A stretch of 64,000 nucleotides of DNA from Afipia sp. (GTDB taxonomy: Bacteria; Pseudomonadota; Alphaproteobacteria; Rhizobiales; Xanthobacteraceae), in contig JANQAK010000003.1 of NCBI GenBank assembly GCA_024707075.1, positions 558,001 through 622,000 on the forward strand, given 5' to 3'. Below the pieces are notes generated by a model. That model saw only the letters and a program-made list of their open reading frames with translations, ran no database searches and was not told the origin of the DNA. Shown here piece after piece: positions 54,380 to 62,157 of the stretch (the stretch's first letter is position 1; each line of letters starts with the position of its first letter). The position numbers and the translations under genes are program-made.

Positions 54380-54543
54380 GCTAGTGTCCTGTATCCGACG
54401 TTCGCTTTAGTCTGCTGCACCTTCCGAGCGAACGTCGGATACGAAAGGACACTAGCAAATTACAACTCCAGTGATCCTTTGGTTCTGACATTCGTAAAGT
54501 GCCTGCGAAAGATACAATACGAATGTCAGAACCGGATCATTGG
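54380..54543. repeat. Composite palindromic repeat, copy 2
   Basis: Palindrome A (54380-54456) has outer arms GCTAGTGTCCT / AGGACACTAGC, a three-base bulge, then GTATCCGACGTTCGCT pairing perfectly with its complement. A 12-base AT-rich spacer follows. Palindrome B (54468-54543) has outer arms CCAGTGATCC / GGATCATTGG, a three-base bulge (TTT), then GGTTCTGACATTCGTA pairing perfectly with its complement. Layout, spacer and loop sequences match copy 1 at 16857-17023, while the inner arms differ and remain complementary. It fills the gap between mmsA and the acyl-CoA dehydrogenase gene. Confidence 0.93.
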
Positions 54544-54552
54544 TTGTTTGGC

Positions 54553-56049
54553 TTAGCTCATCGTCGGGATGGTGAACTCCGCGCCGTCCTTGACGCCGGA
54601 CGGCCAGCGCGAGGTGACGGTCTTGGTCTTGGTGTAGAAGCGGATCGAATCCGGACCATGCTGGTTGAGATCGCCAAAGCCGGACTTCTTCCATCCGCCG
54701 AAGGTGTAATACGCGATCGGCACAGGGATCGGCACGTTGATGCCGACCATGCCGACATTGACCTTGGCCGCGAAATCGCGCGCCGCATCGCCATCGCGGG
54801 TGAAGATCGCAACGCCATTGCCATAGTCATGGTCCGACGGCAACGCCAACGCCTCGTTGTAATCCTTGGCGCGCACCACCGAGAGCACCGGCCCGAAGAT
54901 CTCTTCCTTGTAGATGCGCATATCCTTGGTGACGTTGTCGAACAGACAGCCGCCCATGTAGAAGCCCTTCTCGTAGCCCTGCATCTTGAAGCCGCGTCCG
55001 TCGACCGCGAGCTTGGCGCCTTCCTGGATGCCGACCTCGACGTAATCCTTCACGCGCTCCAGCGCCGCCTTCGTCACCAGCGGTCCGAAATCGGCCGACG
55101 GATCGGTCGAAGGCCCGATCTTGAGGCTTTCCACACGCGGAATCAGTTTTTCCATCAAACGGTCCGCAGTGGTCTTGCCGACCGGCACCGCGACCGAGAT
55201 TGCCATGCAGCGTTCGCCGGCCGAGCCGTAGCCCGCGCCGATCAGCGCATCGACGGTCTGGTCCATATCCGCATCCGGCATGATGATGGCGTGATTCTTG
55301 GCGCCGCCGAAGCACTGCGCGCGCTTGCCGGTCTGCGCCGCACGCTCGTAAATATATTGCGCGATCGGCGACGAGCCGACGAAGCCGACGGCCTTGATGT
55401 CGGGATCATCAAGAATCGCGTCCACCGCTTCCTTGTCGCCGTTGACGCAGTTCAGGATGCCCGCCGGCAACCCGGCCTCGATCATCAGAGCCGCCAGCGC
55501 CATCGGCACACCCGGATCGCGCTCGGATGGCTTGAGGATGAACGCATTGCCGCAGGCGATGGCGGGCGCGAACTTCCACATCGGAATCATCGCCGGGAAA
55601 TTGAACGGCGTGATGCCCGCGACGACGCCGAGCGCCTGCCGCATCGAATAGATATCGATCCCGGGACCTGCGCCTTCGGTGTATTCGCCCTTCATCAGGT
55701 GGGGAATGCCGCAGGCGAACTCGACCACTTCGAGACCGCGCTGGATGTCGCCCTTGGCGTCAGGAACGGTCTTGCCGTGCTCGCGCGCCAGAATGTCGGC
55801 GAGCTTGTCGTAGTCGCGCTGGACCAGTTCGAGAAATTTCATCATGACGCGGGCGCGGCGCTGCGGGTTGGTGGCAGCCCAGTCCGGCTGCGCCGCCTTG
55901 GCGTTCTCGACCGCTGCCCGCAATTCCGCCTTGGTCGCCAGCGCCACCTGGGCCTGAACCTCGCCGGTCATCGGCTCATAGACATCCGCAAAACGCCCCG
56001 ATGTGCCCTTGACCTCGCGGCCACCGATGAAATGCCCGATCGTACGCAT
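54553..56049 (-). CDS. mmsA: Methylmalonate-semialdehyde dehydrogenase (CoA-acylating)
   Basis: MmsA converts methylmalonate semialdehyde to propionyl-CoA, CO2 and NADH, the last step of valine breakdown. The 498-residue aldehyde dehydrogenase has the family start IGHFIGGREVKGTSGRFADV, the substrate tunnel motif INVPIPVPIAYYTFGGWKKS, the catalytic cysteine in YGSAGERCMAISVAVPVG, and EIFGPVLSVVRAKDY. A perfect GGAGG lies upstream of the ATG (56049). It heads the catabolic series, 130 bases downstream of a TetR gene on the same strand. Confidence 0.96.
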   Translation of the reverse strand: MRTIGHFIGGREVKGTSGRFADVYEPMTGEVQAQVALATKAELRAAVENAKAAQPDWAATNPQRRARVMMKFLELVQRDYDKLADILAREHGKTVPDAKGDIQRGLEVVEFACGIPHLMKGEYTEGAGPGIDIYSMRQALGVVAGITPFNFPAMIPMWKFAPAIACGNAFILKPSERDPGVPMALAALMIEAGLPAGILNCVNGDKEAVDAILDDPDIKAVGFVGSSPIAQYIYERAAQTGKRAQCFGGAKNHAIIMPDADMDQTVDALIGAGYGSAGERCMAISVAVPVGKTTADRLMEKLIPRVESLKIGPSTDPSADFGPLVTKAALERVKDYVEVGIQEGAKLAVDGRGFKMQGYEKGFYMGGCLFDNVTKDMRIYKEEIFGPVLSVVRAKDYNEALALPSDHDYGNGVAIFTRDGDAARDFAAKVNVGMVGINVPIPVPIAYYTFGGWKKSGFGDLNQHGPDSIRFYTKTKTVTSRWPSGVKDGAEFTIPTMS

Positions 56050-56179
56050 GCGTATCCTCCAAAAGCGTGTGTTTTGAGAAAGATAGCACCGTCACGGGGC
56101 GCATTGGAACGGGGTTCTACGCACAACACGGTGGCGTGCGATGCAAAGAATGGCCTTGAAAATAATCTGCTTCGGCCCG

Positions 56180-56806
56180 TCAGGTCCGGCCGGCTGCGGG
56201 CTTAGACTTCTTCGTGCGCGGCTTTGCCGATGCCTCGCCTTGCAAAACGCTATGCCGGCCGGCGGCGAGAATCTCTTCGGAAAAATCGCCCGCCCCGGCC
56301 ATGCGTGCCAGCATCAGCGTGCCCATCATCGTGGCGAGCGAAGCGATGGCCTCCCGCCGAGCGGCCTTGGCCGCTTGCACCGGCATCTGCTCGGAGATGA
56401 TGTCGATCATCTCTTCGAGCTTGGCGGCGACGGCCTTGCGCGTCTTCGGATTCGCGCGCAGCACTTCCGCGCCCAGCGACGGCAAGGCGCAACCGTTGCC
56501 AACGTCGTCACGATGCTCGGCGGTGAGATACCCGGCAACGATGGATGCAAGCTCCTTGCCTTCCGGCGCCTGCTCCGCCCGCTTGCGCCAACGCTTCGCG
56601 GTCTGCTCCATGGCGTGGGCGAAGGCTTCGCCGATCAGCGCATCGCGGGAGGCGAAGTGGGCGTAAAATCCGCCATGGGTGAGCCCGGCTTCCTTCATCA
56701 GGTCGGCAACACCGATACTCGCAGCGCCGCCCTCGCGCAGGCGTACGGACGCGTTCTTCACGATCCGTTCGTGGGTCTCGGCCTTGTGGTCCTTTGAATA
56801 GCGCAT
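56180..56806 (-). CDS. TetR/AcrR family transcriptional regulator
   Basis: The 208-residue protein has an intact TetR HTH: ERIVKNASVRLREGGAASIG then VADLMKEAGLTHGGFYAHFA, with recognition helix around residues 40-50 and the conserved FYxHF. The C-terminal domain has HRDDVGNGCALPSLGAEVLR and KLEEMIDIISEQMPVQAAKA, the pattern of YcdC/RutR-unrelated TetR regulators with a TetR_C 'GCAL' motif. It is placed at the head of the valine series and divergent from an enoyl-CoA hydratase gene, so it may control either. Ligand unknown. Confidence 0.92.
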   Translation of the reverse strand: MRYSKDHKAETHERIVKNASVRLREGGAASIGVADLMKEAGLTHGGFYAHFASRDALIGEAFAHAMEQTAKRWRKRAEQAPEGKELASIVAGYLTAEHRDDVGNGCALPSLGAEVLRANPKTRKAVAAKLEEMIDIISEQMPVQAAKAARREAIASLATMMGTLMLARMAGAGDFSEEILAAGRHSVLQGEASAKPRTKKSKPAAGRT

Positions 56807-56971
56807 CGCCGCCTCATCAGATGTCCTAGATCATATAATAACACATTTCGCCTGATGAAACGCGCTCAAAACACCAAAAATAGCTGCCATGCACGGTATT
56901 TGACGAAGTGAGGCCCATCGCGCACCATCGCTCCAGTACTTTCGCAACTGCAAACGCTAGGCTCTCCCAGA

Positions 56972-57742
56972 ATGCAAACGATTAACGACTACTGCACCGT
57001 GACACGCAGCGAGAACGGCATTGCAACATTAACAATCTGCAACGCCGGTCCGCTCAACATCATGAATTCCGCAGTGATCAGCGGCGTCCGGGAGGGACTG
57101 GAGCAGCTTGCGAACGATCGCGACATCCGCGTGCTGGTCGTCAGGGGCACCGGAGAGAAAAGCATGATCGGCGGCGCCGACATCAAAGAGATGGCGACGC
57201 TGGATCAGGCCTCCGCAGAAAAGTTCATTACCGGCCTGCGCGACCTCTGCGAAGCCGCACGGCAATTTCCCGCGCCGGTGATCGCGCGCCTGCGCGGCTG
57301 GTGCCTTGGCGGCGGGCTGGAATTCGCCGCGGCCTGCGATCTACGGATCGCATCGCAGGAGGCCAAGTTCGCCATGCCGGAGGTCAAGGTCGGCATCCCC
57401 TCGGTGATTCATGCCGCGCTGCTACCGCGGCTGATCGGATGGGGACGCGCCCGCTGGCTGATCCTGACCGCGGCGACCATCGATGCGCCTACCGCGCTGA
57501 ACTGGGGACTGGTCGATCAGGTTGCGCCGGAAGCCGATCTCGATTCAGCGATCGCGACCGTGGCGAAGGCGATTGCGGAATGCGGACCCGAAGCCATGCG
57601 GAGCCAGAAGGCGCTGCTGCGGCAGTGGGAGGAGCTTCCGCTGACGGAATCGATCAATCTCAGCGTCGGCGTATTTGGACAATCGTTCCTGACCGGCGAA
57701 CCGCAGTGTCATATGCAGGCATTTCTCGACAGACGAAAATAA
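56972..57742 (+). CDS. Enoyl-CoA hydratase/isomerase family protein
   Basis: The 256-residue crotonase has VLVVRGTGEKSMIGGADIKE near residue 55 (first oxyanion segment), RLRGWCLGGGLEFAAACDLR near 110 (second oxyanion segment) and FAMPEVKVGIPSVIHAALLP. The glutamate expected for hydratase catalysis is present in the GGGLEFA and MPEVKVGIPS segments. It could hydrate methacrylyl-CoA, the only step missing from the valine series on the other strand, but other enoyl-CoAs are equally possible. It is divergent from the TetR gene across 165 bases; the gap holds an AT-rich tract at 56830-56842 flanked by TCATCAG / CTGATGA. Confidence 0.9.
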   Translation: MQTINDYCTVTRSENGIATLTICNAGPLNIMNSAVISGVREGLEQLANDRDIRVLVVRGTGEKSMIGGADIKEMATLDQASAEKFITGLRDLCEAARQFPAPVIARLRGWCLGGGLEFAAACDLRIASQEAKFAMPEVKVGIPSVIHAALLPRLIGWGRARWLILTAATIDAPTALNWGLVDQVAPEADLDSAIATVAKAIAECGPEAMRSQKALLRQWEELPLTESINLSVGVFGQSFLTGEPQCHMQAFLDRRK

Positions 57743-57874
57743 CTCATCCCTCGCAAGAAAATATCTCATGCAAGGGCGGCGGTCGGAGGCCGTTTTAAAC
57801 GCCTATCCGCTTGTCCACGCTTGATTCATGCTTTTATTGTCCGGACGCGGATTGCAATTTCCGCATCAATTAAT

Positions 57875-57888
57875 ATGATAGCTATCAT
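57875..57888. promoter_or_regulatory. Perfect 14-bp palindrome upstream of the thiolase gene
   Basis: ATGATAGCTATCAT is an uninterrupted palindrome located 40 bases before the thiolase ATG in an AT-rich stretch (AATTAATATGATAGCTATCATC). Its size and sequence style resemble operators of MarR- or TetR-type repressors of acyl-CoA and aromatic catabolism. No cognate regulator directly adjoins it; TetR at 56180 and HxlR at 60546 are the nearest. Confidence 0.6.
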
Positions 57889-57928
57889 CTAACACGGTCG
57901 AATGCCGTGAGCGCACCGGGAGAGTTGC

Positions 57929-59122
57929 ATGTCTTCATCCGATCCAGTCGTCATCGTATCCGCAGTTCGCACTCCTCTCGGCCGCTTTCTGGGCGATTTG
58001 TCGTCGTTCAGCGCGCACAATCTCGGCTCGCACGCCATCGGCGCGGCCCTAGAGCGCGCGAACTTGTCGGCTGATCGAATCGACGAAGTCTTCATGGGCT
58101 GCGTACTCCCCGCTGGACAAGGCCAGGCTCCCGCCCGTCAGGCCGCGCGTGGCGCAAAACTGCCGGATGCCACGGGTGCCACCACCGTCAACAAGGTGTG
58201 CGGTTCGGGCATGAAGGCCACCATGCTGGCCCACGACATCATCAACGCCGGTTCCGCCGACATCGTGATCTCCGGCGGCATGGAGAGCATGAGCAACGCG
58301 CCTTACTTGCTGCAAAAGGCCCGTGCTGGCTACCGCGTCGGTCACGACCGCATCATCGACCACATGCTGATGGATGGCCTTGAGGATGCGTATGAGACCG
58401 GCCGCTCGATGGGCGATTTCGGTGAGGCCGCAGCGGAAGCCTACCAGTTCAGCCGTAAGGACCAGGACGACTATGCCATCGAGACGCTGACGCGCGCACG
58501 CAACGCCGTCCAGAATGGCTCGTTCAAGAAAGAGATCGCGCCCATTTCCGTGAAGGAAAAGGCCGGCGTGCGCGTGGTCGAGAATGACGAGCATCCGCTG
58601 AAGGTCGATCCTGCGAAGATTCCGAACCTCAAGCCTGCGTTCCGGGCCAACGGCACCATCACGCCCGCTGCTTCATCGGCAAATGCCGACGGCGCTGCCG
58701 CGCTCGTGCTCACCCGACGTTCGATTGCCGAGCGCGACGGCCTTCCGATCCTCGCTGAAATCAAAGGCCATTCGACTCACAGCCAGGCTCCGGACTGGTT
58801 CACAACGGCGCCCATTCCGGCAATTCGCAAGCTGCTGGAAAAAATCGGCTGGAATGTCGGCGATGTCGACCTGTTCGAAATCAACGAAGCCTTCGCCGTG
58901 GTGCCGATGGCGGCAGCGCGCGACCTCGGAATTCCGCGCGACAAGCTCAACGTCAACGGCGGCGCCTGTGCACTCGGCCATCCCATCGGCGCAACCGGTG
59001 CGCGGCTGATCGTGACACTGCTGCACGCCATGGAAAAGAACAACGTCAAGCGCGGCATCGCATCGTTATGCATCGGCGGCGGCGAAGCTACCGCCATCGC
59101 AGTCGAGCGCAAGCTCAACTGA
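57929..59122 (+). CDS. Acetyl-CoA C-acyltransferase (thiolase)
   Basis: The 397-residue thiolase has all three catalytic elements: Cys91 in NKVCGSGMK, His351 in GGACALGHPIGATG and Cys381 in SLCIGGGEA. Length and motifs fit biosynthetic or degradative thiolases of the acetoacetyl-CoA / 3-ketoacyl-CoA type. The ATG at 57929 follows GGGAGAG. Upstream is a perfect operator-like palindrome and downstream a hairpin, so the gene is probably its own transcription unit. With the enoyl-CoA hydratase and FabF-like neighbours it suggests fatty or branched acyl-CoA metabolism. Confidence 0.95.
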   Translation: MSSSDPVVIVSAVRTPLGRFLGDLSSFSAHNLGSHAIGAALERANLSADRIDEVFMGCVLPAGQGQAPARQAARGAKLPDATGATTVNKVCGSGMKATMLAHDIINAGSADIVISGGMESMSNAPYLLQKARAGYRVGHDRIIDHMLMDGLEDAYETGRSMGDFGEAAAEAYQFSRKDQDDYAIETLTRARNAVQNGSFKKEIAPISVKEKAGVRVVENDEHPLKVDPAKIPNLKPAFRANGTITPAASSANADGAAALVLTRRSIAERDGLPILAEIKGHSTHSQAPDWFTTAPIPAIRKLLEKIGWNVGDVDLFEINEAFAVVPMAAARDLGIPRDKLNVNGGACALGHPIGATGARLIVTLLHAMEKNNVKRGIASLCIGGGEATAIAVERKLN

Positions 59123-59146
59123 CCGACGTCGCCCTAAATCGCAATG

Positions 59147-59170
59147 TACCGGCGGCTTGTGTCGCCGGTA
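59147..59170 (+). terminator. Hairpin after the thiolase gene
   Basis: TACCGGCG (59147-59154) pairs with CGCCGGTA (59163-59170) around an 8-nt loop, 25 bases after the thiolase stop. There is no T tract, so it is a possible but not certain terminator. Confidence 0.4.
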
Positions 59171-59230
59171 TCGTGAGTCGCGCACCCGATGAGCGGGCCG
59201 CTTCATCTCTGTGCAACCTGTGGTGAGATC

Positions 59231-60511
59231 GTGAAACGGAACAGCTCCATACGACGCATCGTCGTCACCGGAATGGGTGCAGTCTCCCCGCTCGGCGTCG
59301 GCGTGGAAGGCAACTGGTCGCGGCTGATTGCAGGACAATCCGGCATCCGCGCCTTGTCGGACAATGTCGCAGCTGATCTGCCAGTGAAGGCGTGCGGCAC
59401 CGTGCCCGACATGGTGGAAGATCCTGAATTTGGCTTCGATCCCGATCGTGCGATTCCGAAAAAGGATCAGAAGAAGATGGATCGCTTCATCCAGTTCGCC
59501 ATGATGGCGGCGGACGAAGCCATCGCGCAGGCGGGATGGAATCCGGACGATGCGCGATCGCGCGAACGCACCGCCACCATCATCGCGTCCGGGATCGGAG
59601 GATTTCCCGCGATCGTCGATGCGGTCCGTACCGCCGATGAGCGTGGCGTGCGCCGCCTCTCGCCCTTTACTGTGCCGTCGTTTCTCGTCAACCTCGCCGC
59701 CGGACAAGTCTCGATCAAACATGGCTTCAAGGGGGCGCTCGGCGCACCGGTGACGGCATGTGCAGCCGGCGTGCAAGCCATCGGCGACGGCGCGCGCATG
59801 CTTCTCGCCGGTGAAGCGGACGTCGCCGTCTGCGGCGGCGCGGAAGCCTGCATCGATCGCGTCAGCCTCGGCGCATTCGCCGCCGCGCGTGCGCTCTCGA
59901 CCAACTTCAACGATGAGCCGCAGCGCGCATCGCGTCCTTTCGACAAGGACCGGGACGGTTTCGTGATGGGCGAAGGCGCAGGCATCCTCGTGATCGAGAC
60001 GCTCGACCATGCGCTCGGCCGTGGCGCAACGCCGATCGCCGAACTGGTCGGCTACGGCACGACATCGGACGCGTATCATATGACCGCGGGTCCGGAAGAT
60101 GGCGACGGCGCGCGGCGCTCCATTGAGATCGCCCTGCGACAGGCGGGAATCTCGCCCCTAGAGGTGCAGCATCTCAATGCCCACGCCACATCGACGCCGG
60201 TCGGCGACAATGGCGAGCTTGCGGCGATCAAGGCTGTATTCGGTGCCGAAGGCGGTGTTGCGGTGAGTTCGACCAAATCCGCCACCGGCCACCTTCTCGG
60301 TGCAGCCGGCGGGCTGGAAGCCATCTTCTCGGTGCTGGCGCTTCGCGATCAAATCGCGCCGGCGACCCTCAACCTCGATCATCCGGATGCGGCTGCGGAA
60401 GGCGTCGACCTCGTGCGCGGCGCGGCGCGCCCGATGGCCATTGAGCATGTGCTGTCGAACGGCTTTGGATTCGGCGGCGTCAATGCGAGCGTTCTGTTCC
60501 GCGCTTGGTAA
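59231..60511 (+). CDS. Beta-ketoacyl-ACP synthase II (FabF-like)
   Basis: The 426-residue condensing enzyme has the FabF triad: Cys177 in PVTACAAG, His318 in NAHATSTPVGD, Lys349 in SSTKSATGH and His354. RRIVVTGMGAVSPLGVGVEG opens the fold and SNGFGFGGVNASVLF closes it. It elongates acyl-ACP with malonyl-ACP. It is not next to fabD, acpP or fabG, so it is probably a second, specialised FabF rather than the housekeeping copy. The GTG at 59231 (GGTGAGATC upstream) is chosen; an ATG at 59189 would add 14 unlikely residues with two cysteines. Confidence 0.92.
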   Translation: MKRNSSIRRIVVTGMGAVSPLGVGVEGNWSRLIAGQSGIRALSDNVAADLPVKACGTVPDMVEDPEFGFDPDRAIPKKDQKKMDRFIQFAMMAADEAIAQAGWNPDDARSRERTATIIASGIGGFPAIVDAVRTADERGVRRLSPFTVPSFLVNLAAGQVSIKHGFKGALGAPVTACAAGVQAIGDGARMLLAGEADVAVCGGAEACIDRVSLGAFAAARALSTNFNDEPQRASRPFDKDRDGFVMGEGAGILVIETLDHALGRGATPIAELVGYGTTSDAYHMTAGPEDGDGARRSIEIALRQAGISPLEVQHLNAHATSTPVGDNGELAAIKAVFGAEGGVAVSSTKSATGHLLGAAGGLEAIFSVLALRDQIAPATLNLDHPDAAAEGVDLVRGAARPMAIEHVLSNGFGFGGVNASVLFRAW

Positions 60512-60545
60512 GCGACTCAAGATCAAACGCTCGGTATAGTGCTCC

Positions 60546-61073
60546 TCAAGCCGATTTGTGCATCAGGAGTTTGTTCCTGGCCGTGAAATAGTCTCGCGTC
60601 GCCTCTGTCGCACCTTTGCCGGGCTTGTACATCAGTTCGTCGGATGACACCGCGCGTCCCGACGCAGTGCGTATAGCCATCGGAGCGATGGCCACGCCGC
60701 TCTTGCGATCGACCGCGACCACCGGCTCGTTGCCCCGTCCCGAGACCCATTTATCGCCCCACTGCAAGATTGCCATGAGCGGGATCTGAAAGTCCTTCGC
60801 CTTCTGGGTCGGAACATACTCGAACCGCGTTCCCCGCTTGCCGACATCCGTCTGCGTCAGCATGCCTTCTTCCACAAGATGCCGCAGCCGGTCCGTCAGC
60901 GTATTGCGCGCAATGCCGAGCCGGCGCTGGAACGCCTCGAACGTTCTTGCTCCACCGAGGGAATCCCGCAGGATCAGCAGCGACCAAGCATCACCGAGCA
61001 CTGCCAGCGAACGCGCGATCGAACAGTTCAGGCGGGCGAAAGAAGACTCGCGCATGGCAGTCATATCTCGCAT
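60546..61073 (-). CDS. HxlR family transcriptional regulator with C-terminal extension
   Basis: The N-terminal 110 residues are an HxlR winged helix: RLNCSIARSLAVLGDAWSLL (with the conserved Cys), LILRDSLGGARTFEAFQRRL, IARNTLTDRLRHLVEEGMLT and FEYVPTQKAKDFQIPLMAIL QWGDKW. About 60 further residues (EPVVAVDRKSGVAIAPMAIR and onwards) extend beyond the usual 110-130-residue HxlR size and may sense a ligand. It is divergent from the MDR gene across 89 bases, so it likely controls that gene. The ATG is at 61073. Confidence 0.92.
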   Translation of the reverse strand: MRDMTAMRESSFARLNCSIARSLAVLGDAWSLLILRDSLGGARTFEAFQRRLGIARNTLTDRLRHLVEEGMLTQTDVGKRGTRFEYVPTQKAKDFQIPLMAILQWGDKWVSGRGNEPVVAVDRKSGVAIAPMAIRTASGRAVSSDELMYKPGKGATEATRDYFTARNKLLMHKSA

Positions 61074-61162
61074 TTAGTTGCTATATAAGACTAGTTGTCC
61101 TACCGGACTAACCATACGCATTCGGCCACTGCACTGCAAGGCAGCAAAATCGGGAGGACACC
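61074..61162. promoter_or_regulatory. Divergent promoter/operator region of hxlR-type and MDR genes
   Basis: The 89-base gap has TAGTTG twice (61075-61080 and 61092-61097), 17 bases apart, and an inverted match in GGACTAAC (61105-61112), around an AT-rich CTATATAAGAC core. This could be the HxlR binding region and overlapping promoters. The downstream gene has a strong GGGAGGAC ribosome-binding site at 61152-61159. Confidence 0.4.
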
Positions 61163-62140
61163 ATGCACAGCGTTCAGATCCACGCATTTGGAAAACCCTG
61201 GGACGTCGTCGAGACCGTCGCCCTTCCCGATCCGGGTCCGCCCGGCGCCGGCGAGCTTGTGGTCGACATGGAACTCTCTCCGATCAATCCATCCGACCTC
61301 GTGCTGATCCGCGGGCTTTACGGCGTGAAGCCAAAACTGCCCGCACCGGTCGGCGCGGAAGGCGTCGCGCGCGTAGTGAAGGCCGGCTCGAGTGTGACCG
61401 GGATCAGGGAAGGCGACCGCGTGCTGTATCCGAGGGGCACGCCGACCTGGGTGACGCGAAGCAAAGTGAGTGCCGATGGACTGTTCGCCCTCCCCGAAGG
61501 CGCCGATCCGCAGCAGTTGTCGATGCTGATGGTCAATCCACCCACGGCCTATCTCCTGCTGACGGAATATGTGGCTCTCAAAAAGGGAGATTGGGTTCTG
61601 CAAACCGCTGGCAACTCCGGTGTCGGCCGTGCGGTCATCGCCATGGCCAAACAGATGGGCATTCACACCGTCAGCGTGGTGCGCCGTCCCGAACTGATCG
61701 AGGAATTGCAGAAGCTCGGCGGCGATGTAGTTCTGGTCGAAGGACCGGACCTTGCCAAGCGGGTCGCCGAGGCGACCGGTAAAGCCAAGATCATGCTGGC
61801 GCTCGATTGCGTCGGCGGCCCCGGCCTGATGGCGGTCAATGACTCTCTTGCCAACGGCGGAACGCTGGTCGCTTTCGGCGTCATGATCGGCGGCCCCGGC
61901 CCCTTCTTCACCGCCCCGAACATTTTTCGCGACCTGACGCTGAAGGGTTTCTGGCTGTTGAACTGGTTCAACAAAAATCCCACTGCGCGCGTCGTCGAGG
62001 TACAGAAGAAGATGGCTGCCTGGATCGCCGACGGCACGCTCTTCACGCCGGTCGAAGCGACCTACCCGCTCACGGAATCCAAGGCGGCGCTTTCTCATGC
62101 CGCAAAAGGCACGGGCAAGATTCTGTTCAAGGGCGGCTGA
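61163..62140 (+). CDS. MDR superfamily oxidoreductase, 2-enoyl-thioester reductase (MECR/ETR)-like
   Basis: The 325-residue protein resembles mitochondrial-type enoyl-thioester reductases and quinone oxidoreductases. It has SPINPSDLVLIRGLYGVKPK with LPAPVGAEGVARVVKAGSSV, the NADPH-binding LQTAGNSGVGRAVIAMAKQM near residue 150 and LALDCVGGPGLMAVNDSLAN. No zinc-binding cysteine set is present. Reduction of an enoyl-CoA/ACP or a quinone with NADPH is plausible. It is divergent from the HxlR regulator, which probably represses it. The ATG at 61163 has GGGAGGAC upstream. Confidence 0.9.
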   Translation: MHSVQIHAFGKPWDVVETVALPDPGPPGAGELVVDMELSPINPSDLVLIRGLYGVKPKLPAPVGAEGVARVVKAGSSVTGIREGDRVLYPRGTPTWVTRSKVSADGLFALPEGADPQQLSMLMVNPPTAYLLLTEYVALKKGDWVLQTAGNSGVGRAVIAMAKQMGIHTVSVVRRPELIEELQKLGGDVVLVEGPDLAKRVAEATGKAKIMLALDCVGGPGLMAVNDSLANGGTLVAFGVMIGGPGPFFTAPNIFRDLTLKGFWLLNWFNKNPTARVVEVQKKMAAWIADGTLFTPVEATYPLTESKAALSHAAKGTGKILFKGG

Positions 62141-62157
62141 CGAGAGACCATCGCGAA

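Noticed and set aside
52484-54556. 690-codon open frame antisense to the hydrolase and acyl-CoA dehydrogenase genes
   Set aside because: Same mirror-frame effect; no domain pattern, and the other strand is unambiguous. The same reasoning removes 3953-4957, 12473-13615, 17842-19371, 45139-46278 and 49153-50385.
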